Assembly (NCBI GenBank): GCA_036563805.1
Contig: DATCLS010000039.1
Span: forward strand, 1-64,000
DNA: 64,000 nt
Source: DATCLS01 sp036563805
Lineage (GTDB): Bacteria > Actinomycetota > Acidimicrobiia > Acidimicrobiales > VFJN01
Direction: 5' to 3'
A model generated the notes under the pieces. That model was not told the origin of the DNA, ran no database searches, and was given only the letters and a program-made list of their open reading frames with translations. A program made the position numbers and the translations under genes. Shown piece after piece: positions 7,846 to 17,024 of the stretch (position 1 is the first letter of the stretch; every line of letters starts with the position of its first letter).

Positions 7846-8622
7846 GTGTTGGACGATGCGTCCATCGTATCGAACGCAGCGGGCGACGCAACCGGCGGCA
7901 CCGGCCCGGGGGACGGGCGGGGGACGGGCGACGGGGCCGCCAGGGACACCACCGACGCGGCGGACGCGAACGAGTCCCGAGGCGCCTCCACCGGCGACGC
8001 GGCCGACGGGATCGATGCGGTCGCGCCCCGGAGCGGCCCCGCCGGCGCCGGGGGCCGCGATGTCCCCAACACCGCCGCCGACGTCGTCACGACCGTCGGC
8101 GCCAACGTCCGCCGGCTGCGCGAGCAGGCCGGCCTGTCGCTGCGGGAGCTGGCCGCCCGGGCCGCGGTGAGCGCCTCGACCCTCTCCAGCCTCGAGGCCG
8201 GCTCGGGCAACCCCGGGGTCCAGACGCTGGTCCACATCGCCGGCGCGCTGGGGGTGCCGTTCAGCGAGCTGGTCACGTCGCACGAGCCCGAGGTCCAGGT
8301 CCTCCGGGCCAACGAGGGCGTCGTGGTCAAGGCCGAGGGGGTGGACTTCGCCAACCGCCTGCTGGTGGCGCTCAGCGGGCGCAGCGTGACCGAGATCTAC
8401 GAGTCGACCATGGAGCCCGACGCCGTCTACGAGGCCGAGCCCCACCTCGCCGGCGTGCTCGAGACCGTCGTCGTGACCCACGGCCGCCTCCGGGTCGGCC
8501 CGCTGGGCGCCACCGTCGAGCTCGGCCCCGGCGACCGCGCCACCTTCGCCGGCGACCGCCCCCACGCGTACCAGGCGCTCGCCCCCGGCACCCGGCTGAT
8601 CCTCGTGCTCAGCTACCGGTGA
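7846..8622 (+). CDS. XRE-family transcriptional regulator with C-terminal cupin
   Basis: About 258 residues. A Gly/Asp/Ala-rich disordered head (to about residue 80), then a helix-turn-helix of the XRE/Cro type (NVRRLREQAGLSLRELAARA followed by VSASTLSSLEAG), then a cupin beta-barrel sensor (about residues 180-255; EPHLAGVLETVVVTHGRLRV, FAGDRPHAYQA). Such HTH-cupin proteins sense small ligands and control adjacent transport or catabolic genes. It is divergent from azlCD, the usual arrangement for its target. GTG 7846 is preferred because AGGAG lies at 7830-7834; no later ATG or GTG precedes the HTH. Confidence 0.85.
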   Translation: MLDDASIVSNAAGDATGGTGPGDGRGTGDGAARDTTDAADANESRGASTGDAADGIDAVAPRSGPAGAGGRDVPNTAADVVTTVGANVRRLREQAGLSLRELAARAAVSASTLSSLEAGSGNPGVQTLVHIAGALGVPFSELVTSHEPEVQVLRANEGVVVKAEGVDFANRLLVALSGRSVTEIYESTMEPDAVYEAEPHLAGVLETVVVTHGRLRVGPLGATVELGPGDRATFAGDRPHAYQALAPGTRLILVLSYR

Positions 8623-8709
8623 CGCCAGCGAGCCCGGCGGCGGGCGCGGCCGCCGGCCCCGCCCGAAACCGGTGTCCCTCGGGCCCGGGGGACGGTAGGA
8701 GTATCGGCC

Positions 8710-9180
8710 ATGCGAAGCGAGGAACGGGTCGCCGCCGCGGCCGCGGCGAGGGACTTGGACATCGAGGTGCGGGCGTTCCCCGAGGGGACGCGCACCGCCG
8801 CCGACGCCGCCGCGGCCATCGGCTGCAAGGTGGCGCAGATCGTGAAGTCCCTGGTGTTCGTCGTCGACGGCGAGCCGGTCGTGGCCCTGGTGGGCGGCGA
8901 CGACCGCTTGGACGAGCAGCGGCTGGCGGCCGCCGCCGGCGGCCGAGAGGTGCGGCGGGCCAACGCCGACGAGGTGCGGGCGGCCACCGGCTACGCCGTG
9001 GGCGGGGTGCCCCCGTTCGGCCACGCCCGCGAGCTGCGGTGCTTCGTCGACGACGCCCTGTTCGACCACGACGTGGTGTGGGCGGCGGCCGGCACGCCGA
9101 GCCACGTGTTCGCCAGCCGGCCGGATGCGCTGGTGGCGGCGGCGGGCGCCGAGCGGGCGACGCTGCGGCAGGCGGTCTGA
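8710..9180 (+). CDS. YbaK/EbsC-family aminoacyl-tRNA deacylase
   Basis: A 156-residue stand-alone YbaK/aaRS-associated editing domain. Lys46 in QIVKSLVF and the GGVPPFGH loop (residues 98-105) are the conserved substrate-pocket elements, and a GTPSHVF segment follows near the C terminus. Family members hydrolyse mischarged tRNA, classically Cys-tRNA(Pro). Which mischarged pair is edited here cannot be told. ATG with an AGGAG site eight bases upstream. Confidence 0.88.
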   Translation: MRSEERVAAAAAARDLDIEVRAFPEGTRTAADAAAAIGCKVAQIVKSLVFVVDGEPVVALVGGDDRLDEQRLAAAAGGREVRRANADEVRAATGYAVGGVPPFGHARELRCFVDDALFDHDVVWAAAGTPSHVFASRPDALVAAAGAERATLRQAV

Positions 9181-9424
9181 CCACGCCTTTCGGCCCCGGG
9201 TGCCCGGTCCTACGGTCCTGGCGGCGGATCACGCGGGGCCGGGGGGCGACCCGAGATGCCGCCCGGTCGTGGGCTACGGTCCGGCCCATGGACGGGAGTG
9301 CTCGGCAGACCCGCAGCGGCCGGCACACGCGCCGCGGCCACGAGCACGGCGCAGACGCCCACCCCCGTCCGGACCAGGCACGAACGGAGGCGGGCGAGCA
9401 CCCGGCCGTCGGGCCGGTCCCGCC

Positions 9425-12400
9425 ATGGAGGCGCTGAACGGCGCCCACCGCCCGGGCCCGCCCGTCGCCGACCGGGACATGCTCGTGCGCGAGCGGCTGG
9501 TCGAGCGGCTCCGGTCCCGGTGGTTCGTGCCGGTGACGGTGGTGTCGGCGCCGGCCGGCTACGGCAAGACGACACTGCTGGCGCAGGCGATGGCGGCCAA
9601 CGCCGCCGCCCCGCTGGGCCTGGACTGCTGGCTGGCGTGCGGGCCGGGCCTGACCGCCGCCTCGGCGCTGGGCGAGGCGCTGTGCCGGGCGGTCGAGGCC
9701 GCCCCGGCCCCCGCCCACGCCCTGGAGGTCGGCGGCGATCCCGCCGGCCCTGCCGGCGCCCCGGCCGGCCTGACCGGTCCGGCCGGTCCCGTCGGCCCGG
9801 GCCTGGCCGTCGGCGCCCCGCCGGGCACGGCCTGCGTCGCCGCCGGCCCTGCGGGCGCGGCGGCCACGGGCCCCGCCCCCGGCGGCCGCCCCCTGCCCGA
9901 CGGCGGCCCGGCGACGGTGGCCGCTGCGGTCGCCGACGCCGTGTGGCGCCGGTCGCCTCAGCCGGTGTGCCTCATCATCGACGACGTCCACGAGATCCCG
10001 GCCGGCTCCGAGGCGGCGGGCCTGCTCGACGCGGTCGTCCGGTCGCTGCCGGCCAACGGCCACGTCGTGTTCGTGGGCCGGGGCGAGCCGCCGGTGCGGC
10101 TGGCCCGCCTCGACGTCGCCGGGCAGCTGGTCCGCCTGGGCCAGGCCGACCTGGCCTTCACCGAGGCCGAGATCGCCGAGTTCGCCGCGCTGCGCGGCGC
10201 CCCCGGCGACCGGGTGGCGGCCTGCGGGGGCTGGCCGGCGCTGGCCGAGCTGTTCGCCAGCGCTCGGCCGGGGGCGGCGGGCGACTACGTCGGCGAGGAG
10301 GTGCTCGGCCCGCTGTCCCCCGCCACCCGCCGCGCGCTGGCGCTGCTGGCCCACCTCGGGCCGGTCGACGACGAGCTGGCCCGGGCGGCCGTGGGGGAGG
10401 ACGTGGGGGAGGACGTCGCCGTCGCCGAGCTGCTGGCCGGGCTCCCGCTCGTGACCCGGGAAGCGGGCGGCGAGTGGCGCCTGCACGCCCTGTGGCGGTC
10501 GCTGCTGGCCGACGACGTGACGCCGGCCGAGGTGGCCGGGGCCCGGCGCCGGGCGGGCCGGGTCCTGCGGGGGCGGGGGCAGGCGGCCGCCGCCGTCCGG
10601 TCGTTCCTCGAGGCTGAGGCCTGGGACGAGTTCGGCGACGCCATCGCCGAGGCGCTGGGCGTGGCCCACCCGCCGGTGGCCCGCGACCAGCTGGCCGAGT
10701 GGTTCGCCCAGCTGCCCCCGGAGATCCGGGCCGAGCCTGGCGGGCGGCTGCTGGCCGGCGTCCTGGCCGTCGAGTCCGACCCCGAGGGCGCCCGGCACCT
10801 GCTGGAGGAGTGCGCGGCGGCGTTCCGCGACCGGGGCGACACGGCGGGCGAGATTGCCTGCCTCGTCCAGCTGGGCCAGATGGCCTGGTGGTCGGAGCAG
10901 CCCGAGGCGCTGGCCGGCGTGGCCGCCCGGGGCTTCGAGCTGGAGGCCGCCGGGTGCGAGGAGATCGTGCCGCTGGCCTGCCTGGGGCGGGGCCTCCTGT
11001 TCGACATCGACAACGACAGCCGCAGCATGCTGGCCGAGCTCGACCGCATCCTGCCCGGCTCCCTCAACGACGCCTGGTGGGGGATCGTCTGCTGGACCAG
11101 GGCCATCGGGCTGCTCGAGCTCGGGCTCACCGGCGCGGCGGTCGAGGCGGCGGACGCCGCCCTGGCCCACGCCGACCGCCTGTACGCGCCGCTGGCCCAG
11201 ACCACCCGGCTGCAGGCGCTGTGGTTCCAGGGCCGGACCGGCGAGGTGCGCCGGGCGCTGCCGGGCGTGCTGCGGAGCCTCAAGCGGTCGGGCTACCGGC
11301 ACCACACCGCCCTGGTGGCCGCCCAGTGCGCGGCGTCCCACGCCCTGCTCGGGCGCGCCGGCGACGCCGCCGGTTACCTCGAGGACGCTCGGGCGGCGGC
11401 CCTCGGGGCCCGCCAGGCCCCGCTGGTGGACACGAACCTGGCCATCGCCGAGGCGGCCGTGGCGCTGGCCGAGGGCGACGAGGAGCGGGCGGCGGCCGCG
11501 CTCGCCGCCGACGTGGCCGACCACCCCGTGCGCCGCGGCGTGACCGCCGCGCCCCAGCAGCGGCAGCTGGCGCTGTACTACGTGCTGGTCCCCGCCACCC
11601 GGCCGGCGTGGGACGCCGCCGAGCTCGGCCCGGCCTGGGCTTTCGCCCGCGACCTGGCCCGGGCGGTGGTGGCGGTGCGCGAGGGCGGGGCGCTGCCCGA
11701 GGCCATCCCGGCGCTGGCCGACCCGAACCTGGTGCAGGCCCACCTGCCCCCGGCGTGGGTGGCCGCCCTCGGGCTGGCCGCCACGGCCGCCGGCCGGGAG
11801 GACGGTTGGCAGCTGCTCGACGGCACGTGGGCGGTGACCCGGCCGACCGTCGTGGACCTGGCCGGCGGGACGGACGTCCCGGCCCGGGTGGCCCGCGCGG
11901 CGCGGGAGGCCCTCGGGCGCCTGGCCGCCCCGCCCACCGAGCGGCTCGACCTCCGCCTGTTGGGGCCGGTCGAGCTGCGGGCCGGCGGCGAGCTGGTGCA
12001 GGCCGCCCACTGGCGCCGCCGCCGGGTGCGGTCGTTGCTCGCCTACCTGGTGCTCAACCGCACGGTCAGCCGGGGCCAGCTGGCCGACGACCTGTGGCCC
12101 GACCTCGACCCCGACGCCCAGTCGCGCAACCTGCGGGTCACGCTGTCGTACCTGCTCCAGGTGCTCGAGCCCGAGCGCGGCCAGCGCGACGCGTCGTTCT
12201 TCGTCCGCCAGCACGGCGACAACGTGACGCTGCACCCCGGCGAGTGGCTGCGCGTCGACCTCTGGGACTTCGACGCCCACAGCGCGGCGGCCGCAGACGC
12301 CGAGCGGGCCGGCGCGCCCGCCACTGCGCTCGAGCACGGCCTGCGGGCCGTCGAGCTGTGGCGGGACGAGCCGGTGGAGCTGGTGTCCGAGCCGTGGGCG

Positions 12401-12703
12401 CTGGCCGCGCTGGAGCAGCGGCGCCTGCGGTTCGCGGCGCTGGCCGTCCGCTCGGGCGAGCTGCTCCTGGCCCGGGGCGACAGCGAGCGGGCCCTGGCCC
12501 TGGCTAACCGGGTGCTGGCCATCGACCCCTGGCGGGAGGGCGCACACCGGCTGGTGGTCGCCACGCACGTGGCCCGTCGCGACCAGCTGGCCGCCCGGCG
12601 GGCGCTCCGCCGCTACCGCGACGCCGTGCGCGAGCTGGGCATCGACCCGGGCGAGGCCACGCTGATGGTGGAGCGCCTGTTGGAGAGCCTGCCGACGGGC
12701 TGA
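9425..12703 (+). CDS. AfsR/SARP-type regulator: STAND-like NTPase, TPR-like middle, BTAD C terminus
   Basis: About 1,092 residues. The N-terminal MalT-like NTPase carries Walker A (APAGYGKTT, residues 42-50) and a Walker B-like LIIDD (Asp186/Asp187). A long helical, TPR-like region follows. The end holds an OmpR-type winged helix (from about residue 840; LRLLGPVELRAGGELVQAAH) and a bacterial transcriptional activation domain with helical repeats to the end. Usually BTAD regulators have the DNA-binding part first; here the NTPase is first and the BTAD last, as in a subset of MalT-like proteins. An Ala/Gly/Pro-rich insert lies at about residues 100-160. Start chosen at ATG 9425 because upstream codons lack coding character. 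No biosynthetic cluster is next to it, so the target is unknown. Confidence 0.85.
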   Translation: MEALNGAHRPGPPVADRDMLVRERLVERLRSRWFVPVTVVSAPAGYGKTTLLAQAMAANAAAPLGLDCWLACGPGLTAASALGEALCRAVEAAPAPAHALEVGGDPAGPAGAPAGLTGPAGPVGPGLAVGAPPGTACVAAGPAGAAATGPAPGGRPLPDGGPATVAAAVADAVWRRSPQPVCLIIDDVHEIPAGSEAAGLLDAVVRSLPANGHVVFVGRGEPPVRLARLDVAGQLVRLGQADLAFTEAEIAEFAALRGAPGDRVAACGGWPALAELFASARPGAAGDYVGEEVLGPLSPATRRALALLAHLGPVDDELARAAVGEDVGEDVAVAELLAGLPLVTREAGGEWRLHALWRSLLADDVTPAEVAGARRRAGRVLRGRGQAAAAVRSFLEAEAWDEFGDAIAEALGVAHPPVARDQLAEWFAQLPPEIRAEPGGRLLAGVLAVESDPEGARHLLEECAAAFRDRGDTAGEIACLVQLGQMAWWSEQPEALAGVAARGFELEAAGCEEIVPLACLGRGLLFDIDNDSRSMLAELDRILPGSLNDAWWGIVCWTRAIGLLELGLTGAAVEAADAALAHADRLYAPLAQTTRLQALWFQGRTGEVRRALPGVLRSLKRSGYRHHTALVAAQCAASHALLGRAGDAAGYLEDARAAALGARQAPLVDTNLAIAEAAVALAEGDEERAAAALAADVADHPVRRGVTAAPQQRQLALYYVLVPATRPAWDAAELGPAWAFARDLARAVVAVREGGALPEAIPALADPNLVQAHLPPAWVAALGLAATAAGREDGWQLLDGTWAVTRPTVVDLAGGTDVPARVARAAREALGRLAAPPTERLDLRLLGPVELRAGGELVQAAHWRRRRVRSLLAYLVLNRTVSRGQLADDLWPDLDPDAQSRNLRVTLSYLLQVLEPERGQRDASFFVRQHGDNVTLHPGEWLRVDLWDFDAHSAAAADAERAGAPATALEHGLRAVELWRDEPVELVSEPWALAALEQRRLRFAALAVRSGELLLARGDSERALALANRVLAIDPWREGAHRLVVATHVARRDQLAARRALRRYRDAVRELGIDPGEATLMVERLLESLPTG

Positions 12704-12718
12704 GGTGGGCCCGGCCGG

Positions 12719-13195
12719 CTACGGGCGGTCCGACCCCTGTTCGCCCGGTTCCGGGCGGGCCCGGTCGGCGGCGTAGCGGGCCAGGCCCTGGGCGAAGCGG
12801 CGGGTGGCCTGGTCGAGCGCCCAGCGGTAGAGGGCACCGGTGCCGGGCACCTGGGGGCGGAAGGAGCTGTGCCAGTGGATCGTGCAGCCGCCCGCCGTGT
12901 CGGGCTCGATGTCGACGTCCGACCGGTACCCGCGGATGGCCAGGCCCGACAGCAGCGTGTAGCTGAACCGGCGGTCGGGGACCAGCTCGACGATCTCCTC
13001 CCGGAACCGGCGCCGGCCCCGGCGCCACACCCGGATGGCCCCCAGCCCCTCGGGCTCGCTTTCGCCCTCCCGTTCGAGCTCGAAGGCGTCGAAGTTCGCC
13101 CACTCCAGCCAGGTGGAGCCGTCCCGCAGGGCGGCGTAGACCGCGGCGGGCGGGGCCGCGGTCGGAACCCGGACGTCGATCTGCTTGGCGGTCAC
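12719..13195 (-). CDS. SRPBCC (START-like / polyketide cyclase-type) protein
   Basis: A 158-residue single-domain protein with the SRPBCC pattern: an N-terminal strand (IDVRVPTAAPPAAVYAALRD), a WLEWANFD segment and the long C-terminal helix (ALYRWALDQATRRFAQGL). It forms a hydrophobic ligand cavity, and family members bind or cyclise lipids and polyketides. Convergent with the SARP-type gene, 15 bp apart. Ligand unknown. Confidence 0.75.
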   Translation of the reverse strand: MTAKQIDVRVPTAAPPAAVYAALRDGSTWLEWANFDAFELEREGESEPEGLGAIRVWRRGRRRFREEIVELVPDRRFSYTLLSGLAIRGYRSDVDIEPDTAGGCTIHWHSSFRPQVPGTGALYRWALDQATRRFAQGLARYAADRARPEPGEQGSDRP

Positions 13196-13221
13196 GCCCA
13201 GCAGTCTGCCGGGCCGCGGCC

Positions 13222-13644
13222 TCAGCCGGGCGCGGAGCCGGCGTGCTCGGACGCCGGGCCCAGGTCGTGCTGAAGGGCGATCGTGGTGCCGGCCGGGCCG
13301 CTGGCGATGCGCACGTCGTCGACGAGCGCCTGCATGAGGGCCAGGCCCCGCCCGGCGGCCTCTTCGGCCGGGGGCATGGTCAACGGCTCGCCGGGGGTGA
13401 AGCCCGCGCCGGCGTCGGTGACGACCACGCCGGCGCGACGCTCGCCGTCGTAGATGACGCTCACCATGAAGTCGCCGCCGTCCGCGTGGTTCACCACGTT
13501 GTTCATCGCCTCGGAGGCGGCGAGCACGAGCTGGTCGACCGCCTCGGACGAGTGTCGGGCCGGGAGCCAGCGGCGGACGAACACCCTCGCCGCCGGGATC
13601 GCCTCCGGCACCCGCCGGAACCGTTCGGTCGCGCCCACGTCCAT
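13222..13644 (-). CDS. RsbW-like anti-sigma factor / HATPase_c_2 serine kinase
   Basis: A 140-residue GHKL ATPase of the RsbW/SpoIIAB type. The N box is AASEAMNNVVNHA, the G1 box VVTDAGAGF, and the G2 region AGRGLALMQALVDDV. Such proteins bind a sigma factor or phosphorylate an anti-anti-sigma partner; no partner gene is adjacent. ATG 13644 fits the domain boundary; an upstream extension rich in Thr and Pro is unlikely to be translated. Confidence 0.85.
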   Translation of the reverse strand: MDVGATERFRRVPEAIPAARVFVRRWLPARHSSEAVDQLVLAASEAMNNVVNHADGGDFMVSVIYDGERRAGVVVTDAGAGFTPGEPLTMPPAEEAAGRGLALMQALVDDVRIASGPAGTTIALQHDLGPASEHAGSAPG

Positions 13645-13768
13645 GCCCCGATCGTTACCCGCTGCGGTCGCCGGCCAAGCACATTGGGTGGTGTTTCCGG
13701 TCGCAGGCGTGCTGGTCAACCGCTCGCGGGCGTGCTCCGCCAGCCCGGGTCGGGCGGGCCGGCGGCGC

Positions 13769-14527
13769 TCAGGGCTGGAGCCAGATCTCGGGCCCGCTGT
13801 CGCCGTACAGGGAGACGCTCACCCGGTGGACGCCGGGCTGGAGGTACTCGCCGAACGGCCGCGTGTGCGCCTGGGTGGCGCCGGGGGCGAGCTCTGCCGA
13901 GAAGTTGGCGAACGACACGGTGACGGTCTGGCCCGACGCGTTGCGGACCTGGAGGTGCTGGTCGGCCGTCACCCGGGCGCACCGGGGCGCGGGGATGTCG
14001 GGGTGGATGACGATCTCGACGGCCGCCCCGGTCGGCGTCGCGCACGTGCCGGCCGCGGGAGTCTCGCTGTCGGGCGCCGCCAGGATCGTGAGCGGCTCCG
14101 TGGTCGTCGTCTCCTGGGGTTCCGGGGGCTCGGGCCCGCCGGACGGCTCCTCCTCGTCGCCGCCGGTCGTGGTCGTCGGGCCGGTCGTGGTCGGCGGGGT
14201 CTCGGCCTCGGTGGTCGCTGGGCCGGTGGTGGACGTCGGCGTCTCCGCCGTGGACGTGGTCCGCCGCTCGGTCCCGTGGACCGTGGTCGTGGCCTCGTCG
14301 CCCCGGACCTCGACCGTCTCCCGGTCGCTCGGCCGGGCGATCACCGCCACGAGGCCGAACGCCACGAGCACCACCGCCGCCGTGGCCAGGGCGCCGGCCA
14401 TCACGCGCTGCCGGCGGCGGCGCTGGGCCACCCGGGCGTGGATGCGCTCGGGCAGGTCGGCGTTCGGCGTCAGGCTGTCGGCCTGCTGGCGGACTGCGGC
14501 CCGTAGCCGGGCCTCGAGGTCGTCCAT
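13769..14527 (-). CDS. Membrane-anchored probable anti-sigma factor with Thr-rich stalk
   Basis: About 252 residues: a cytoplasmic helix (MDDLEARLRAAVRQQADSL), one membrane segment (about residues 48-68, VMAGALATAAVVLVAFGLVAV), a Thr/Ser/Glu/Pro-rich extracellular stalk (about 75-160), and a small C-terminal beta domain resembling a cupredoxin-like fold with two cysteines. The gene follows the ECF sigma gene directly (GGGAGG site overlapping its end), which is the normal anti-sigma position. There is no ZAS zinc motif. Function is inferred from context. Confidence 0.65.
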   Translation of the reverse strand: MDDLEARLRAAVRQQADSLTPNADLPERIHARVAQRRRRQRVMAGALATAAVVLVAFGLVAVIARPSDRETVEVRGDEATTTVHGTERRTTSTAETPTSTTGPATTEAETPPTTTGPTTTTGGDEEEPSGGPEPPEPQETTTTEPLTILAAPDSETPAAGTCATPTGAAVEIVIHPDIPAPRCARVTADQHLQVRNASGQTVTVSFANFSAELAPGATQAHTRPFGEYLQPGVHRVSVSLYGDSGPEIWLQP

Positions 14528-14529
14528 CG

Positions 14530-15111
14530 TCACCTCCCGCCCGAATCCTCGCCGCCCTCGGCGGCGTCGATGGCGTCCCGCAGCAGGCCGAGCCCGCGGG
14601 ACAGCCGCGACTTCACAGTGCCGGTGGGGACGCCGAGCATCGCCGCCGTCTCCTCCTCCGACAGGTCTTCGACGATGCGCAGGACCACCACCACCCGGTA
14701 CCGCGGCGACAGCTGGGCCAGCGCCGCCCACAGCGTGTCGCGGTCGTCCACGCGGTCCTCGAACCGTCCGTCGGGGCCGGGCTCGGGCGCCTTCTCGGCC
14801 TCCCGTCGCTCCAGGAGGCGGCGACGGTGCCGGCCGTAGATCTCGTTGGCCACCGTGCGCCGCAGGTAGCCGTACAGGTTCTCGACCCTCCCGCGCCGCC
14901 ACCGGCGCCACACGCGGGCGTACGCCTCCGCCACGACGTCCTCGGCCTGGCTGGCGTCGCCGCACAGCGCGTAGGCGAAGCGGGCCAGGGACTGGTGGTG
15001 GAGGGCGACCGCCTCGGCGAACGCGTCGCGGTCGGCCGCCCTCGGGGTGACCCGGGCGGCCCCGACGATCGATCGGTGCCCCTCCTGTGCTTCCACGGTT
15101 AGGGGCTCCAT
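14530..15111 (-). CDS. ECF-type RNA polymerase sigma factor
   Basis: About 193 residues with sigma region 2 (LARFAYALCGDASQAEDVVAEAYARVW) and region 4 (LSPRYRVVVVLRIVEDLSEEE, then MLGVPTGTVKSRLSRGL). ECF sigma factors switch on envelope-stress or regulon genes when released from an anti-sigma partner, here the next gene downstream. ATG 15111 is chosen; a GTG at 15144 in frame is an alternative that adds eleven residues. It lies downstream of, and in the same direction as, the first solute-binding protein gene. Confidence 0.88.
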   Translation of the reverse strand: MEPLTVEAQEGHRSIVGAARVTPRAADRDAFAEAVALHHQSLARFAYALCGDASQAEDVVAEAYARVWRRWRRGRVENLYGYLRRTVANEIYGRHRRRLLERREAEKAPEPGPDGRFEDRVDDRDTLWAALAQLSPRYRVVVVLRIVEDLSEEETAAMLGVPTGTVKSRLSRGLGLLRDAIDAAEGGEDSGGR

Positions 15112-15260
15112 GGTGGCCCACGGCACGGTGGCGGTCGCGCTCACGTCTGTTCAGATGGTGGGCGGCCCCGTCAGGTTCCCTCCGTGGGGCCCGGTCACCC
15201 GCCGGCCCCGCTGCGCCACGGAGCGCGGCCGGTGGGCGGACCCGGGTCAGGCGTAGCCGG

Positions 15261-16904
15261 TCAGCCGGTCAGGTGGGCCTCGTCGAACAGGGCTACCGTC
15301 TGCGCCGTCATCTGCACGCCGGCAACCTCGTCGGACACGGCGACGAACTCCTCGACCGTCGCCAGGCTCACGCTGGGGACGGTCTCGTTCCAGATCTCCT
15401 GGATCTCGGCCAGCGCCGCGTTCTGCTCCTCCACCGTGGCGGCCGCCTTGAGCTCGTCGAGGGCCGCGTCCATGTCGGGGTCCGCGTAGCCCACCCGGTT
15501 GCTCGAGGCGTCGCTGCGGAACTGGGCCAGGCCGCGCCACGCCCCCTCGTCGGCCGTGGGGGTGCCCCAGGTGGCGAGGTCGTAGTCACGGTCGACGGTC
15601 ACCTGGCGGATCACGTCGGTCACGGTCCCCGTCTCGGTCGAGATGTCGAAGCCGACGGCCTCGAGCTGCGCCTCGATGGTGATGCAGACCTCCTCGTTGA
15701 TGGGGTCGTCCTGGCACAGCAGGTCGAGGGACCCGTCCCAACCGGTCTCGTCGGTCACCTCGGCCAGGAGGTCGGCGGCCCGGTCTGGGTCGGGGCGGGG
15801 GCCATCGACGCCCGGATCGAGCCGGGAGCGCTCGCCGATGATGGCGGTGCCCGACAGGCCCGTCCCCTCGTAGGCCCGCTCGTTGATGACCTGGGGGTCG
15901 ATGGCGGCGGCGATGGCCTGCCGGACCCGCACGTCCGCGGCCGGGGCCTCCGCGCCGCCGGCCCCCCGCTGGTTCACCAGCAGGATCTGGCCGTTGTTCA
16001 TGTAGTTGCTGAACCCGGCGACGCCGTCCTCCTTGGCCTGGGCGATCGTCTGGGCCTGGCGCAGGAAGCCGACCTGGACCTCCCCGGTCTGCATGGCCTC
16101 GTAAGTAGCCTGGGCGCCGGCCAGGGTGACGAACCGGAGCTGCTCGATGCACACCGGGCCGTCCCAGTAGTCGTCGCGGGCCCGCATGACGATCTCCTCG
16201 CCCGGCGCGAACCGCTCCAGCTGGTAGGGCCCGACGCCGGCCTCGGGCGGCACGGCGGTGCCGAAGTCGTCGCCGGCGGCCTCGACCGCCCCCGGGTTGA
16301 CGATCATGCCGGGCTTGTCGGCGAGCATGTACGGGAACGTCGCCCACGGCCCGGTGAGCGTGAACCGCACCGTCCGCGTATCGACGACGGTGATCTCGGC
16401 CACGTTGGCCAGGTCGCCGCGGGACGGCGTGACGTTCTGCTCGCTGGCCTGGCGCTCCATGTTGGCCCGGACGGCCTCGGCGTCGAGGGGCGTGCCGTCG
16501 GGGAAGGCGATGCCCTCGCGCAGGGTCAGGGTCCACTCGCTGTGGTCGTCGTTGGGCTCCAGCGACTCGGCCAGGTGCGGCTCGTACTCGCCCGACTCGG
16601 GGTCGTAGCGCATCAGCGTGTCGTAGAGCGCCGCCATCTCCATGCCGCCGGCGACGCCGGCGCCGGACGCCACGATCGGGTCGAGGCTGGGCGGCTCGCT
16701 GTAGGTGCCGACGGTCAGCGAGCCGCCGACGTCCTCCTCCGTGCACTGGCCGCCGGCCGGCGCTGCCGCCTCGGCGGGCTCGCCGCCCCCGCCCGATCCC
16801 GACCCTGCGGTGCCGCCCGACCCATCGTCGCCGCCGCACGCGGCTGCGGCCGACAGCACGGCCACCGCCACCAACGCACGCGCGGCTCGTCCCCGGATCA
16901 CCAT
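15261..16904 (-). CDS. Family 5 extracellular solute-binding lipoprotein (paralogue 1)
   Basis: A 547-residue SBP_bac_5 protein: a signal peptide with lipobox (AAAACGG, lipid-attached Cys about residue 23), a Gly/Ser linker, and the family signature region DPESGEYEPHLAESLEPNDD followed by WTLTLREGIAFPDGTPLDAE. These proteins bind peptides, nickel chelates or glycosides for ABC importers. No permease or ATPase gene is nearby. The second copy at 18136-19887 is clearly homologous with long identical stretches, so the pair arose by duplication. Transcribed divergently from the Ldh2-type dehydrogenase across an AT-rich promoter. Confidence 0.9.
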   Translation of the reverse strand: MVIRGRAARALVAVAVLSAAAACGGDDGSGGTAGSGSGGGGEPAEAAAPAGGQCTEEDVGGSLTVGTYSEPPSLDPIVASGAGVAGGMEMAALYDTLMRYDPESGEYEPHLAESLEPNDDHSEWTLTLREGIAFPDGTPLDAEAVRANMERQASEQNVTPSRGDLANVAEITVVDTRTVRFTLTGPWATFPYMLADKPGMIVNPGAVEAAGDDFGTAVPPEAGVGPYQLERFAPGEEIVMRARDDYWDGPVCIEQLRFVTLAGAQATYEAMQTGEVQVGFLRQAQTIAQAKEDGVAGFSNYMNNGQILLVNQRGAGGAEAPAADVRVRQAIAAAIDPQVINERAYEGTGLSGTAIIGERSRLDPGVDGPRPDPDRAADLLAEVTDETGWDGSLDLLCQDDPINEEVCITIEAQLEAVGFDISTETGTVTDVIRQVTVDRDYDLATWGTPTADEGAWRGLAQFRSDASSNRVGYADPDMDAALDELKAAATVEEQNAALAEIQEIWNETVPSVSLATVEEFVAVSDEVAGVQMTAQTVALFDEAHLTG

Positions 16905-16954
16905 CTCGTCCCCCTCCCGTGGTCGTGCCCGTCGCGGCCCGACCCGTGTCCGGC

Positions 16955-17000
16955 CTTATATGAACAGATGTAACTAAATAGCTATCTTAGATATGATAAT
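16955..17000. promoter_or_regulatory. Divergent AT-rich promoter region with small palindrome
   Basis: A sharply AT-rich stretch in a GC-rich genome, between the solute-binding protein gene and the dehydrogenase. The palindrome TATCT-T-AGATA lies at 16983-16993. TATGAT at 16992-16997 fits a -10 for the dehydrogenase, and TATAAG (reverse strand, 16955-16960) a -10 for the lipoprotein gene. Probable shared operator. Confidence 0.55.
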
Positions 17001-17024
17001 GCGGAGCTAGGGGAGCGGATCCAG

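Noticed and set aside
9181..9424. Upstream extension of the SARP-type gene to about 9125
   Set aside because: It would overlap the YbaK gene and has Arg/Gly/Pro composition without coding character; ATG 9425 begins directly before the NTPase.
8609..12568. A 1,319-codon open frame on the minus strand opposite the SARP-type gene
   Set aside because: Long antisense frames are expected where nearly all codons end in G or C; the translation is Arg/Gly/Gln/His-rich without motifs, while the plus-strand gene has clear domains.
15148..16969. Shared octamer TGAACAGA upstream of the sigma gene and the solute-binding protein
   Set aside because: Eight bases in opposite orientation with no extended similarity; could be chance.
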